A DNA stretch of 64,000 nt from Endomychus coccineus (lineage: Eukaryota; Arthropoda; Insecta; Coleoptera; Endomychidae), in NCBI GenBank assembly GCA_958510875.1, contig OY294068.1:16713297-16777296 (forward strand), read 5' to 3'. This document shows positions 22,056 to 33,665 of this stretch, in pieces. Below the pieces are notes generated by a model. The model saw nothing but the letters and a program-made list of their open reading frames with translations. It did not search any database and was not told the DNA's origin. Each line of letters starts with the position of its first letter. Within the stretch, counting starts at the first letter, position 1. Both the position numbers and the translations under genes were made by a program.

Positions 22056-22280
22056 GATATTTTTTGCAGAAAATTCCCAAGGGTTCACATTTAGGGTCAT
22101 TGCTGTTTCTTCTTTCCATCACCGATATATATGTTTTCAAGGTATGTAGTTTTTTCCTTTTTGCCGATGATTTGAAACTTTTCCATGTCACTGAATTGGT
22201 TCAAGATGCTCTAACAGAGCTTACAGAATCTTGTGTATGGTGCAATGGATATGAGATGGAGCTCAATGTTGATAAATGAA
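22056..22280 (+). pseudogene. non-LTR RT palm fragment
   Basis: Encodes KIPKGSHLGSLLFLL (PQG box, Q to K), then FFLFADDLKLF with the catalytic FADD, then CNGYEMELNVDK (the WCxxNxMxLNxxK block). This is motifs B to D of a LINE RT with about 20 residues missing before FADD. The family differs from the R1/I-like LINEs nearby. Confidence 0.75.
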
Positions 22281-22589
22281 CATTGACCCTACAAACATAG
22301 CTCATAGTTATAACCCTTGCTGTCCAAGTCATATTGCTATTTTCCTAAGTTATAACAATATGACTATGACATTACATATTCTGTTTGGACTGTTAAAGCA
22401 TTGTTGGTTATTAATATTAATCTTGTCCTAACAATATCACTATCGAAAACTTCCAGAATCACAGAGCTGACAACACTGTATTTCAAGACATTTGTGTGAA
22501 GAAGAAGTTAACCATACTTGTTAAACATTTGTTATCCGTTTTTCGTTATTCCTGATATCAATAGCCAACTTTATTCATAGCTATACCAG

Positions 22590-23690
22590 TAACGTTGACT
22601 AGACTCGAAACTTACTTGAAACCAACATCTGGGAAAAGCGGAAAACCTCATTATTTGTGGCCAGACGCTCCTTTGGGAAAATTGGGGGCTACGACCGAAC
22701 ATGCTCCTCTGGTTGTAGAACATGGTGGTTAACCCCGTGATATCATACGCCTCTTGGCTATGGTGGCCCAAAACACAAGAAAGAAATATCACTTCAGCTA
22801 TTAATTAGGTAAACACACCTATGTCTTCCAAGCAAAGGTATATGCAATCCTTCGATGGGTGAAGGAAAACAATCAGGGAGACATCGAAGACGAGCAGATC
22901 CACATATTGACAGACATTGAGGCTGCACTTGAGGCAATGAAAAGTCAGGAAGTGATGTCCCGTACAGTATGGACATGCAAAGAAGAAATTGGCTGACCGG
23001 AAAACGTTGAGCTGATCTGGGTGTCCGGACATCAGGCAACTACAGGCAATGGAAAAGCCGACTAATTTGCGAGAAGAGAGTCGAAGAACGCTCCAGATTC
23101 AGTACCCCGGGGGTTCCAAAACGTAGAACACGATCTGTAGAAGACTGGATCATGGGAAACTACGAACAATACTGAAAAGAAATTCCAGGAATCGAACATG
23201 GGAAGAAATACATAATAAGAGCCCCGTGTAACAAAAGAATGGCAGATCTAGCAGCACTAAATAGGGAAAAAATGAAAGTCGTAACAGGACTCACGACTGG
23301 CCATGCGCCAGTAAAAAGGGCACTTAAACAAAATGAGACTGTACAGTTGTAGCAACCAAACGTGCAGACTTTGCGATAAAGATAAAGAAGCAGTGACACA
23401 CATACTGGGTAAATGCGAGGCACTGGACCGCAAAAGACAGTCAATTTCTGGAAAGCCTAACGGCAAACCAGAATTATACAGTTCCCACCCAGTAAAGGAT
23501 TTGTACAAACTCGTACAATGTGCAAAAATACTCGAGCAGATTCCGTAAAGAAACAAAACAAAGGCAAGATACAATGGGCCAGCTTTTAGTGAGTATGTCT
23601 GGAAAGATGATTCTCATAGTAGACCATGATACCCAAGGGCTCATAACTTCCCCATGAAGGGTTTCCTTCACCTCCACAAAGGAAAACAGG
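22590..23690 (+). pseudogene. R1/I-like LINE, second copy
   Basis: Paralogue of 4663-5957 plus 8336-8850. 22590-22790 matches the RT thumb (ATGCTCCTCTGGTTGTAGAACATGG block). A deletion then joins it to the RNase H domain (VYAIL, ILTDIEAALEAM, IWVSGHQATTGNGKAD), followed by the C-terminal zinc-knuckle frame 23333-23548 with CRLCDKDKEAVTHILGKCEAL. The zinc knuckle is better preserved here than in the first copy. It ends near CACCTCCACAAA. Stops and frameshifts are present. Confidence 0.82.
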
Positions 23691-24329
23691 TTGACTCATA
23701 CCAAGACTCAAGTTTCTACCAACAACAGTTTGATAGCTACCATGGACAAAAAATTCACGACTAGCATGGACCTAAACGAAATTATGTTGAATTTAAAATT
23801 TTCCGGTCAGCCAGTCTTTCTATGCACACCTGTAAGTGAAAAGGAACAGTAAATTCCCTAATTTGCTCATCAACAAATTTCCTCAAATCTCCTATTTATA
23901 TCAAATGTAGCTATTTTAGTCAGGTGGAATAGTTTGTTGAACTGTTCTGCTTTCCAATATGCTGGTATTGTAGTCTAAGAATTTCTCTCACAATTAAATA
24001 TTATAAAGTACATACCTTAAATGAATTTCCATAACCACCTAACACCTATCTATTTTCAATATTTTCGAACTCTTTGAAGAAACCAAGGGTTCTTTGCCAT
24101 ACTCCTCATCTTTCATCTTGTATAGTTATTGTTGGCAAGTACTATTATAAGGTTGCTAATTATGATACGGCAATGTACTGCACACATAGAGTGCAGTAGT
24201 AGTAGAGTTACTATATGTAAATAGACGTGAAAAGCTTCATAAACTTCAATGTTAAATAGTTATTCAATTTGATTTGCACACTATTAACAAGAAAATCACA
24301 ATTACGATTCAAGAACACGTTATAAGTAG
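23691..24329. other. unassigned intergenic stretch
   Basis: No gene or repeat recognised. Confidence 0.3.
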
Positions 24330-24790
24330 CTACAAATTTGAATACAAGGTAAAGTTCAATAGTATCATATAATATTTTTGGCTAGGTTCAAAGAAATTAT
24401 TCCTCATTGGTCCTTTGTCTCGACTATTCCAGCATCTGTACTTTTTTCGGTCTTGGTACCTTTGGTGAACCATACGGGGGTCCCCTGTTAGCAAATAAGG
24501 ATTCCCCCGGTGTTCTCTCACCCATCCAATGTTTGAATCGTAAGCGGTACGGAACTGTTGGAAACCAGAGCTCATCCCCAATGACCTAGGTGATCCAAGC
24601 AATCCAAAAATGCTTTGACCTTTCTGGTAGGCCCTTCTTGTTCAATAAGATCAGAGCGATACGCTCTTCTTATGGCTTCTGCCTGAACGGTGAGGTGCAG
24701 TGGCTCTAACACCAAGATCCTTTTTATCGCAGCCATTGGGGTACTCGACATTGCACCTGTCATTCCTAAACACGCCAGCCTCGGTTCAGG
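24330..24790 (-). pseudogene. R1-like LINE RT thumb fragment (minus)
   Basis: The minus frame 24572-24763 encodes TGAMSSTPMAAIKRILVLE followed by PLHLTVQAEAIRRAYR. This is the conserved linker between RT thumb and RNase H in R1/I-type arthropod LINEs (TGAxxSTPxxALexLLxLPPL). The sequence continues in shifted frames to about 24330. It may be the same family as the minus-strand element at 62.8-64 kb. Confidence 0.7.
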
Positions 24791-27684
24791 GAATGCTAGG
24801 ATACTTTCGTTTTTGTTTTCAATGTGTGTATAATATTACTCAGTTTCAACGAAATGAAATAAATAATCCGTAGTGCACAATCTATTTTGTAATGTCCGTA
24901 TCATGAATATATAAATATAAATAAATGTGAACAATTGCCTAATTTGAATATTATACAATAAATGTAACGGGTATTTTATCAATGGGGATCATAAATCTTC
25001 TCATTAATTGCAGGATCCATTATTTACGACATAGCATATTCAATTATCACAGCATATCTAAATATGATAGAGACGGATTTCTTCAATATAGTAGGTGTAC
25101 ATTTTGGATTTTATAATATCCATATAAAGAGCGTTTATTTGCATGTCTACTTCTGGTGACGTAGTTATTATTGGTGCACCTTTTCCGTTTTATCAGTCCC
25201 TTATTTGGGTATGTGTGGGGTGCTCTGGGGGTACAATTTTGTAAGGGTTCCAAGTTTCCCATGAAAAACGGGAAATTGGTACTGATTACACATTGCTCGA
25301 ATGTATTTGGGTGATAAAGATATTGTGAATGTTTCTCACTCATATTTCTTCATTGACTCCAAGAACTAGACGACTAACTACAAAAAGTTGCACAGATTGA
25401 GTCTGCCAGACGCACTGTACAGTTTTACAAAAGAAACAAGTGAAAAGCTATAATCATTCACTTCCAAACATTTCAAAATTGTTTTCTTCACAGACGAAAC
25501 CTCTTCCACAATTTGTCCAGGACGAATCTCCGCCATAGCATACTGATTCGTTCCTGCAAATCTTAAATATTCTGCTTTGGAAATTTATAATCCAGCGGCT
25601 GTAGGATAATCCAACGGAAAATCTCAGTCCTCTTACCACCGATGCTTAGACGGAATGACAAGTAATTAATTATTGGAATCATATTGAACGTCGAATGGAT
25701 TTTATCCCAAAATTTTTATTAATACGTCGACGCTCTTTTCAGTTCTAGCATCACAGTTTCAATTCTTTTTATTGGAAAATCTGATGTTTCAGTAGACTTT
25801 TAGTGTTGAAGTAAGTTTCGATTGAATCAAATGTATCGCTATGAACAAAAGTGGGTGAAATTGAGAACATACCAAAAAATCTGAATGATAAGAACACATA
25901 CAATGAACGATTTTACCATGATAGAGTTCGCAATGTTTCATATTTTCCTAAAGATCAGTGTCGTATTGTTCGCATCCTCTGATCATTTTATCCATTCCTT
26001 TATTCCAAAACGCCATGCCGAGTGAATAAAATAAAAAGAACGTGACATTTTTCATTCGGAAAACAATGAGACTTGATAATTAATTCAATATCATAATTCA
26101 TCGCATTCTTCAGAGTCTTTGAGTCCATGCACAAAAGTCTTCGAAGTGATACATTAATCATTCACTCACTAGGAGCTTTGAAATTCAGCCAACTCTGAAA
26201 ATTAGTCCTTCAACGATAAAACATGAACTTGAAATTGACCATGTTACACACAACGTTGCGCTTTGATAAGTTTGAAGTTTGCTTATATAACATCTTCACA
26301 ATTGTCTCTCCTGGTTTTTATCTATGCTCTTGACATATCAGAACTTGCCAGTAGATTTTATGAGGAATCCGAAAAATAGGCTTTCTCCATACGTGCATGA
26401 CAATTTGAAAATGCAAGCACTGGAAAAGAATTTAATGGACGTGTGATGATCAATACTTATCATCATGCCTCTCTGAAAGGGAAAACAAAGCAAAAAAAGG
26501 TGTGATCAATCCATCACATGACCTCCCTCACTTGTTAATGTTGGTTAACTTGGATTTGGTTGAATACTTTTCTTCTAATCACTCAACCAATTGCATGATG
26601 AATCCAATTTTTGAAACTTTCTTAACTTACATCTCATTTTCTGATTCATCCGATTCTGGAAATTATAATAATGCTTCTTGCGTGAAAGTTATTAAATTCC
26701 CCCGATTTTCCGTTCATTGAATGAACTTCCGTACCTTTTAAATTGTTGAAGGAAAATACTCTATACCATACTATAAGTTGGGCAAGATGTACAAAAAACT
26801 GTTGGGACAAGTAAGTCAATCTTCTCTGAACTTGATATTCTATATATTCTAAGCAAGTTCCCACTCGTCGTAACCAGACTTGGCAAGTGCGGGGAAAACT
26901 AACGAATACGACTGTATTGTTGTAGCGAACTTTGCATACAATTGTATCCTATTGCGTTTCCTTTTCAAGAAAATACGAGTAGTTTCAGCGACAATATCAG
27001 AAACTTCTAAAAACACCCAACTAGACACAACTCCATGGGAGAACGGCCATTATTCGATGTCGTAAGCTATTGATGGAATGGTTTCAACGAATTTCTATAT
27101 TGTTGCTTTTGATACAATTTCCTTAGTAAAATATCTGATTAGGCATCTTCGCGTTTATTGTGATGGGCTCTACTAAACACCCACTATTCCCACATAGGAT
27201 TCTTGTTGATGATTGAAACTTCTAAAATTCGCAACCTATATTCCGCATTCCGTCCCCAATTGGTACTGTATGGACTGCAGTTTGGATAGAAACTTCTGCA
27301 AAATTTCATTTATTTATTTATTCATTACTGCTTACATGAATCATACTTGAACGTACTCGAATTGTGTCAAGCAGCTATGAAAATAAAGGTAATTCATAGT
27401 AAGTAAAACTAAACAAAGCTAACGTAAACTTAAACCCTATTCATGAAGATGTTATTGAAAATGTCAAAACTGAAAAGTAGCCAAACATTTGCTTAGTTCA
27501 AAAGCTATTATTTCGAAGGAGCGCATTTTAGTTCAATTGCATATGTCACACTTAGGCGTTATTAAAATCATAGGTATTGCTAGAGCGCATTCTTATTCCC
27601 CGGAATAAACAAAGATCTCAAAGATTAAGCAAGATCTTGTGGGAATTGTACACAAAGTCGAGCGAATCCAGTGAAAAAAAACTA
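24791..27684. other. unassigned intergenic stretch
   Basis: About 2.9 kb in which I recognise nothing. Open frames are short (up to about 86 aa) and not protein-like. A TTTA-rich simple tract lies near 27305. Confidence 0.3.
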
Positions 27685-27920
27685 AATCCTTGAGAATGGC
27701 CGACCGAAGTATTTTCGCGTGTTCTCATCGATTATTTCGAGTTTTTTGTTCATTACTATCTAATACTTTCAGATGCTCATTCCAAATGGTTAGAAGTCTT
27801 CCCTACGGAAACAATGACATCAAATTTTACAATTAAGACACTACATAGTACACTTGCACTATTTGGCTTACCAAGGTTATTGATTTCTGACAATACAACA
27901 ACTTTTGGTTACATTTAGCC
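27685..27920 (+). pseudogene. Ty3/Gypsy-type integrase fragment
   Basis: Translates, after a stop near the start, through EWPTEVFSRVLIDYFEFF (WxRVHxDF block with the first catalytic Asp), then SDAHSKWLEVFPTETM, TIKTLHSTLALFGLP, and LISDNTTTFGY with the second catalytic Asp, ending in a stop. This is the N-terminal half of a retroviral-type integrase core from an LTR retrotransposon. The third catalytic residue, LTRs and the rest of pol are absent. Confidence 0.8.
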
Positions 27921-28486
27921 TACTAAATTAACTTGCCATCTCCAAGAAATTGCCTCCAATGAAAATACAGGCACTAGTTGCAAATGTATGAGAATTCCAT
28001 TCTTTTCAATATGCAATAACTCCGAAAAAGAGTTCGTGCAATGAAAACATCCAAAATTTGAGGTTTCTGTAACTTGAAAACGCCTAACAATAACGATTCG
28101 GCCTGTCAGAGCTATTGTACGTCAAAAACTTTCTCCACCAATATACAGTAGTGCCACGATGTATTCATTCAGGCCCATATCGCTCTAGCTCTAGCTATTA
28201 TGACTACCTTCAGCAGAGGTTGCAAACTTGCCCGTTCTACGATGAGAAGTGCGAAACAGCTGTCTGGGAGTATAGGTTTGTGAAGTTACTAATCGATCTG
28301 AACCAGAAAGAATTCATCTTTGTTTATTGGGATGCTATTTACGTCATTGTGAGTGACAATTTTTGAAATCTAATAAATTCTGAACAATTAATCAATTAAT
28401 CATGTTGACAAATTCACTTTTTGATCAGAATGTTATCGAATTCCGTTTTAACGCTTGGACTGTGCACTTATTCACACACAATTGGA
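27921..28486. other. unassigned; one unrecognised frame
   Basis: The plus frame 28115-28366 (83 aa, with SSSYYDYLQQRLQTCPFYDE) is varied in composition but unrecognised. It could be a decayed exon or chance. Confidence 0.25.
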
Positions 28487-28984
28487 TGTATATGTTACTG
28501 TGAATGTCCGAAGCGGAGTGTATCTTAAGATACACTGGTGTATGTTAACAACCACCAAGCTAGCTGGTGATTGTTTGTTATTTATTGTGTTCTTTATGTT
28601 TTCGGTCATTCACCAGTGAATGTTATCATACACCACGACGACTTGGTTAATCTTCATTCTCTTCATGATGAGTTAAATTATGATGATTTAGCAAAGATAT
28701 TTGCAAAACAGAAGTTCGGGCCTGAATTGAAATGAACTCACAAATTGTTACAATAAATAAAATCATAGAACTATAATAAATAAAACAAATAGAACTTGTT
28801 TATTAATCAAAATCTTAAATCAGTAATACAAATAGCATTACCTACCAAGTAAGGTTAACAATAACGTACACTTATCATTAATGATATTGCCCTATTGGCT
28901 ATAGAATTTAAAAAATACTCATTCGTTACAAGGTACCTACTCATAGGTAATTAGTTATTACAGCATTTTTCGCTATAAGAATTT

Positions 28985-29860
28985 AAAAAAACTTATTTAT
29001 TAGTACATGGCAAACTGTTATGTCACTTAGAAATACAAATAACTCCACGAACTTCACAGTTACATTTCTTGGTGTTGCATTTTGTGCACTATTGCAACGC
29101 TTATATCCTTGTCCTCCAAATATTGATTCCAAAGCAACAATCTCACGCATTGATATTTTTGTAGAAGAAGTTTCAGATATATTGATAAAATTTTCCTTAC
29201 TGATGGAAAACTGATTTCTAGTATACATCTGTGATTACGTCACAGGTTTTGTAGCCAGTTGATAATAGTCACCATCCACATTTGTAACACATGTAAGGAT
29301 ATTTCTGGAATCTGTACGACCTCTATCAACATCAGGAACACGCAACCACTGCTGGATTTAGGAGAGAAGAACCGGGGACTACAGCCCCGGGGCCTCCACA
29401 AACGAGGGGCCCCACAATAGACTTCGGAAAAAAAAATCTTTTAAATTCCGACTAGTAAACACTAGTAAACAACTTTTCCTTTGATATTTTTTTTCACTAA
29501 TTCTTGTTTCCGATTATAGTTATATATGTTTGTTAAATACTAAAAGAATTTACTTGGTTTCACAATAAATTATTATTGAAAAACTCGAATGAAAAAATTG
29601 TTCAGTTTATTTGGAAAATAATTTGGGGCCAGGGGGCCTCCACTCCTTTGTTGCCCCGATGCATCCAGACTCTCTAAATCCGGCCCTGCACGCAACCTTA
29701 CAGTATCTCCATATTTTGCAGGAGGAAAATATGCCTGCGATACTTTAAGCATTTTTTTTCCTTGATCTTGAAGTTCAAGTTCCGCTAATTCTATGTTTCT
29801 TTTAGATGCCTCTTTTCTGTTGCACAGTGAACATATTTCGGATTCTGATATTCTGCCCTA
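28985..29860 (-). pseudogene. KRBA2/Ginger-type integrase C-terminus
   Basis: On the minus strand, starting near 29850, blocks read KRNIELAELELQDQGKKML, then SQAYFPPAKYGDTVRL and VPDVDRGRTDSRNIL. After the hAT insertion and one stop come YTRNQFSISKENF, FGGQGYKRCN and, one frame over, a cysteine-rich tail with KCNTKKCNC and HNSLPCTNK. This order is what I recall for the C-terminal part of integrase-like proteins annotated as KRAB-A-domain-containing protein 2 in insects. The catalytic core is deleted. One in-frame stop, one frameshift and the MITE disrupt it. Confidence 0.65.
29347..29688. mobile_element. hAT-type MITE, 342 bp
   Basis: Flanked by a perfect 8-bp direct repeat, CACGCAAC, at 29339-29346 and 29689-29696, the hAT target-duplication length. 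The right end reads inward as CAGGGCCGGATTTAGAGAG and the left as CACTGCTGGATTTAGGAGAG, an imperfect inverted repeat. GGGGCC-rich subterminal blocks lie on both sides. No coding capacity. It splits the Ginger/KRBA2-like frame, so it is the younger insertion. Confidence 0.88.
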
Positions 29861-30159
29861 TTAGCGGTGCGGCGACGGGTGGTCGGTGTGGAAAATAGAG
29901 AGAACAATAGCACGCTAACTTTCTCACTTCATTTCGAACAAACACCGGCGTGTGTTAACATTCACGTAATTAGTAAATTGCAGTATCTGAGACACACAAA
30001 GTCGCCTTGGAGTATGTTAACATTCACCGGTGTATGTCCATAACAAACAAAATATTGAAATAATTTCGGACTTACACCATTAATATTGGTGATTGTCGAC
30101 ACACACTGGTGCATCTTAACATTCACTAATATCAGACATTCACAGTAACATATACACGT

Positions 30160-31379
30160 TTTACATTCAGATTCTTGGGGTCCAGTACCATGATTCATTA
30201 ATTGAAATTTCATTCCGGAATGGATTACAATAATTTCTCGAAATATTATTCCTTGATAACTTGGAAATCAACCCTCCTCTCTCTGTCATCCGATATCGTG
30301 AGAAATGGAAAATGGAATCAAGATAAAAGCAGGATGACACAATCTGTTCCAAAAGTTAAAACGCATTAAGTAGAGATTGGAACGGGGTCCGATTCTTTCC
30401 ACTTAGTTGCACATATTTCCGCATAAACGCAAATACGTTAGAAGTTAATCGCGTCCCATGAGGGCTAGTCGGACTTTGCGGCCTGCTGGGTATACTGGAT
30501 TGGAGTTAACCTCGAGCGTGTTCCCAAGACTTGACCGCTCTAAGATGGCAATATTTTGGCCAGCGATAGCAGAATATTGCAGGAAAACTGAAACTGTAAG
30601 CGCATTAAAATATCCCACGTTGTAGCGTGTCGGATCTTTTCAGAGAAACTTTTCGACTTTTGCAGTAATCTAGGCATTTAAAAGTTTCAAAATCAATAGT
30701 AGCTTTCGCGAAACTCGTTATGCAAGCGCGTCGTACGTTCTTGGATTCGATAAACAGCAGAAGGCCCCAATGAATTTTAATTATAACCAATAGCCGACAA
30801 TTTACTGCCAACAAAGTGTAATATCATGATAAATCCTCCGAACCAATAGTTCTTTCGTTGCAGTGAACTGTAAGGATTCAAATTTAAAAAAATGATTATT
30901 AACAGTTATTCCATAGATATAGGACAATGTGAAGTACTTCATGTCCCTCTTTATATCTTGCTCATAGGAATTATCATCATTTATCTATTGATTTCTAAAT
31001 CGAGCATACAAAGCTGTAATAAATAAATTATATAAATATACAAAAGTAGAAAATGTAATATGTAATAAAGATCACAGAATAATACATCCTCGCGTCTCGC
31101 ACATTGAGGAAACGTTATTTTAGAATTACTCGAAGTAGAGTTGTAAGCATTCGGATTCACATCATGAGAGAAAATATTTGTTCATGGTAAATACAGAGAG
31201 ATAGGATATCTGGAATTGAGGCGAGAAACATTGAAATGAATGAAGCTCAAGAAGATTTGGTACTTCAAAGATATCGTAAATTAAAATCATAGATAAATAC
31301 CATTCTCGAAGATTGCTTTGATAATTTCCATATTAATTACTATAATATGATTGTTTAAATTCCTCAATTTACATAATAC
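30160..31379. other. unassigned intergenic stretch
   Basis: No recognised gene or element. A more GC-balanced patch at 30440-30560 has no convincing frame. Confidence 0.3.
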
Positions 31380-31565
31380 ATATAAATTCTCGGGAAATAT
31401 GCTTATTATTTTCGTCTTTATGTACGTTTCGGTCTCATGACCATGATCAGGAGATGTCTAAAACGGGATATCTTAAAAGTAATTGTATCAAGCACAATTA
31501 AAAATGACCATGTCGCAGAAACAAAGAGCAACACGAATAATCGAAATTGTAACACATTAATGTTT
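31380..31565 (-). mobile_element. PLE terminal-repeat end (minus), with damaged ribozyme
   Basis: On the minus strand this equals the 3' third of the PLE terminal repeat. The hammerhead relic (about 31410-31455) keeps stem II (GGTC ATGA GACC), GAAACGTAC and the AAAGACGAAAAT flank, but the core reads CTGATCA and stem I is mispaired, so it should not cleave. Confidence 0.7.
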
Positions 31566-31580
31566 TGAGTTTATTGTGGG

Positions 31581-31785
31581 GATCACTTCCATATACGTTC
31601 CTGCTATTCGTTCCTCCTTTTTCCTTAGAAAAAACTGGTATGGATCGCCATGTGGTGATCACTTCTATATACGTTCCTGCGGTTCGTTTATTCTTTTTCC
31701 TTAGAAAAAACTGGTATGGATCGCCATGTGGGGATCACTTCCATATACGTTCCTGCGGTTCGTTTCGTTTTTTTCCTCAAAAAAC
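31581..31785. repeat. 76-bp tandem repeat, 2.7 copies
   Basis: GATCACTTC starts at 31581, 31657 and 31733, giving an exact 76-bp period. Units differ by a few substitutions; the third is cut short where it meets the RT fragment at about 31785. One frame stays open through it (31565-31894) only because 76 x 3 preserves frame across units; no protein is implied. Confidence 0.85.
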
Positions 31786-31945
31786 TCGTCATGTGGGGTG
31801 CCCACCAAGTCATCGGCATAGGCTTGAGCAAAAATCCTGCCTCTTCCAACTACTCCAAGAGTCCATCTGCCAAAAAACACCACAGAAGCTGTGATCCTCC
31901 TTGTGGACAGCCTTTTGTAGAAGGGGTTTGCCCAAAGCACACCTA
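31786..31945 (-). pseudogene. R1-like LINE RT palm fragment (minus)
   Basis: Read on the minus strand: a frameshifted RGCPQGG-like box near 31905-31920, then a segment ending AQAYADDLVGTPHD with the catalytic YADD box near 31810. It abuts the 76-bp repeat on one side and, at about 31945, a plus-strand LINE 3' end. Confidence 0.65.
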
Positions 31946-31949
31946 GATA

Positions 31950-32360
31950 GAATGACTCCAATCCACCAAGCTAGTGTCGGACCGATTCCATGTTTCTCAG
32001 CAACTGGAGATGACTGGAATCCTAACGAGTCAATATCGTTTCAACAAGTGAATACCTTCATACTATGAGTATCGTAGATGATCCAATATGTAGGAAATGT
32101 AGAGAGGTGGAGGGAACTGCCTCTCTCATCCTGTTGGAATGCCCTACTTCGACATTCCTTAGGCACCGTTACTTCGGCGAAGCAATACTGCTGCCAGAAA
32201 AACTTATGGAAGCCAGCGTTAGAAGTACTTTGGGTTGCTGATGAGCCACAAACCTGCTAGAATAGAATAAGATTCGGACCACGGAGTGCACAATGGGCCG
32301 AGCTGAGTGGACTGGGTGTATCTGGGAGTTAAGCCCCCTCCCCTGAACTGATGATGATAA
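31950..32360 (+). pseudogene. R1-like LINE C-terminus and 3' end
   Basis: Same family as the minus-strand element at 62796-63885. It contains the zinc-knuckle region (DDPICRKCREVEGTASLILLE near 32075-32135), the ATNLLE end, and the 3' UTR ending in GATGATGAT. The N-terminal part is lost and replaced by an oppositely oriented fragment. Confidence 0.75.
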
Positions 32361-33370
32361 CATAATCGAACCACACTAAACGTACCTTCGGTAGCGACAT
32401 TAAAAAGTCGGGGTTTTCCCAGCTTATGACAAAATTGAATGAAAAAAAAATTGGAATTATTAGTAGATACCGCAGAAGAAGAATCTTATTTCGCACGTAC
32501 AGTTTTATTAAATTTCATATTGCTCTTTATTAATATCAAACGAACATTTTAAATTCTCGTAACGGTGACAAGTTTCTCTCTCTCTCTCTCTCCATAAAAT
32601 TAACTACACATTTCAAGCGGTATCTATATAAACATCAACATAGTATCTGTTCACTAGCGCTCGGTCTACGACCGTTTCGAAATGGTAATAATATATGAGT
32701 TTCATAGTAACTGTTCAGCATGGAAGCTCAGTAGAAAGTGTTCGAGAAATTTTATTATTGTTGTTTTATTCGTTATGTTAACAAAATACGATACCAAATA
32801 TTCACGGTTTATGATAAATACAGATTTAATTTCCGGCATTTTCCAATAAAACCGGAAATTATGTAGAATTGATTTTTTACCAAGAATAATAAACTGGGCT
32901 GGATTAGAAGTGAATATGTCTGATGGTATATAGAATAAAATGATTATGTGCTCGCGTTATTGTTAATAATTGAAAACAATCAGCCATTTCGTGATGCCAT
33001 TCTATTCATTCTAAATTTGAATAAAATAACTATAAACAGTTTGATTTTCACTAATTTAATGAATAAATTTGACATAGCTTTGGTAATACCGTAGCTTCTT
33101 TGGACTATGGGGTTAGCGGAAATGTAGTTACATTAAACAATCAAACTTTTAATAGTTATTTCATCCAAGCTTTATTGTTATTGAATAACAAACAAAGCAG
33201 TACACAGCAATTTACACTTCTATAGCTCATGCTAATATGGAAAATATATTGATGAATATGAATGGCAGTATTCATAGGAAATTAAACAAAATGAAGTTGG
33301 ATGAGTTCCATGGAAAATAAATCACCTGCGGTACCACGTTTATTGAAAAGTTAGTTGGCTACTAACTTAA
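32361..33370. other. unassigned; CT microsatellite
   Basis: A TC dinucleotide run occupies 32574-32592. No gene recognised in the rest. Confidence 0.35.
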
Positions 33371-33665
33371 CTTTGTTGGTATAGAATGCAAATATTGTAA
33401 TCGCGCTAATTTTAGCACTGTCTTAATAAGCAATAATGGATAGTTTATTGTACCCCCTTTGTTTCTGGTCTAACCTGTTGTAACCCAGCTTAACCTACTC
33501 TAACCTAACTTACTTACCTAACTTTGTTCATATAGAATGGAAATATTTTAATTGCGCTAGTCTTAACATTCTCATAATGACCAATAAAGATTGTTTATTA
33601 TGCCCCCATTGCTTGTAATCTTACCTGAACTAACCTAACCAAACCCCACCTAACCTAACCTAACC
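33371..33665. repeat. 161-bp imperfect tandem duplication ending in CCTAA tract
   Basis: CTTTGTT...ATAGAATG...AATATT blocks recur at 33371 and 33532. Each unit ends in AACCTAAC-rich sequence, and the second runs into CCTAACCTAACCTAACC (33649-33665), which equals three TTAGG insect telomere units on the minus strand. Confidence 0.65.

Larger units (their letters stand above)
28487..30156 (-). mobile_element. Ginger/KRBA2-like DNA transposon remnant
   Basis: Both ends carry TGTATATGTTACTGTGAATGTC in inverted orientation (28487 on and up to 30156). Each end also has repeated GTGAATGTTA and ACACTGGTGTATG motifs spread over ~150-200 bp (28487-28650, 29935-30156). Between them lies a minus-strand coding remnant of the C-terminus of an integrase-like protein and an inserted hAT MITE. 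The 5'-TGT...ACA-3' ends fit Ginger elements, but I could not find a 4-bp target duplication, so the assignment rests on the protein. Confidence 0.65.

Noticed and set aside
31565..31894. 109-aa open frame
   Set aside because: It is a 76-bp tandem repeat read through; successive units appear in different frames, so it is not a protein.
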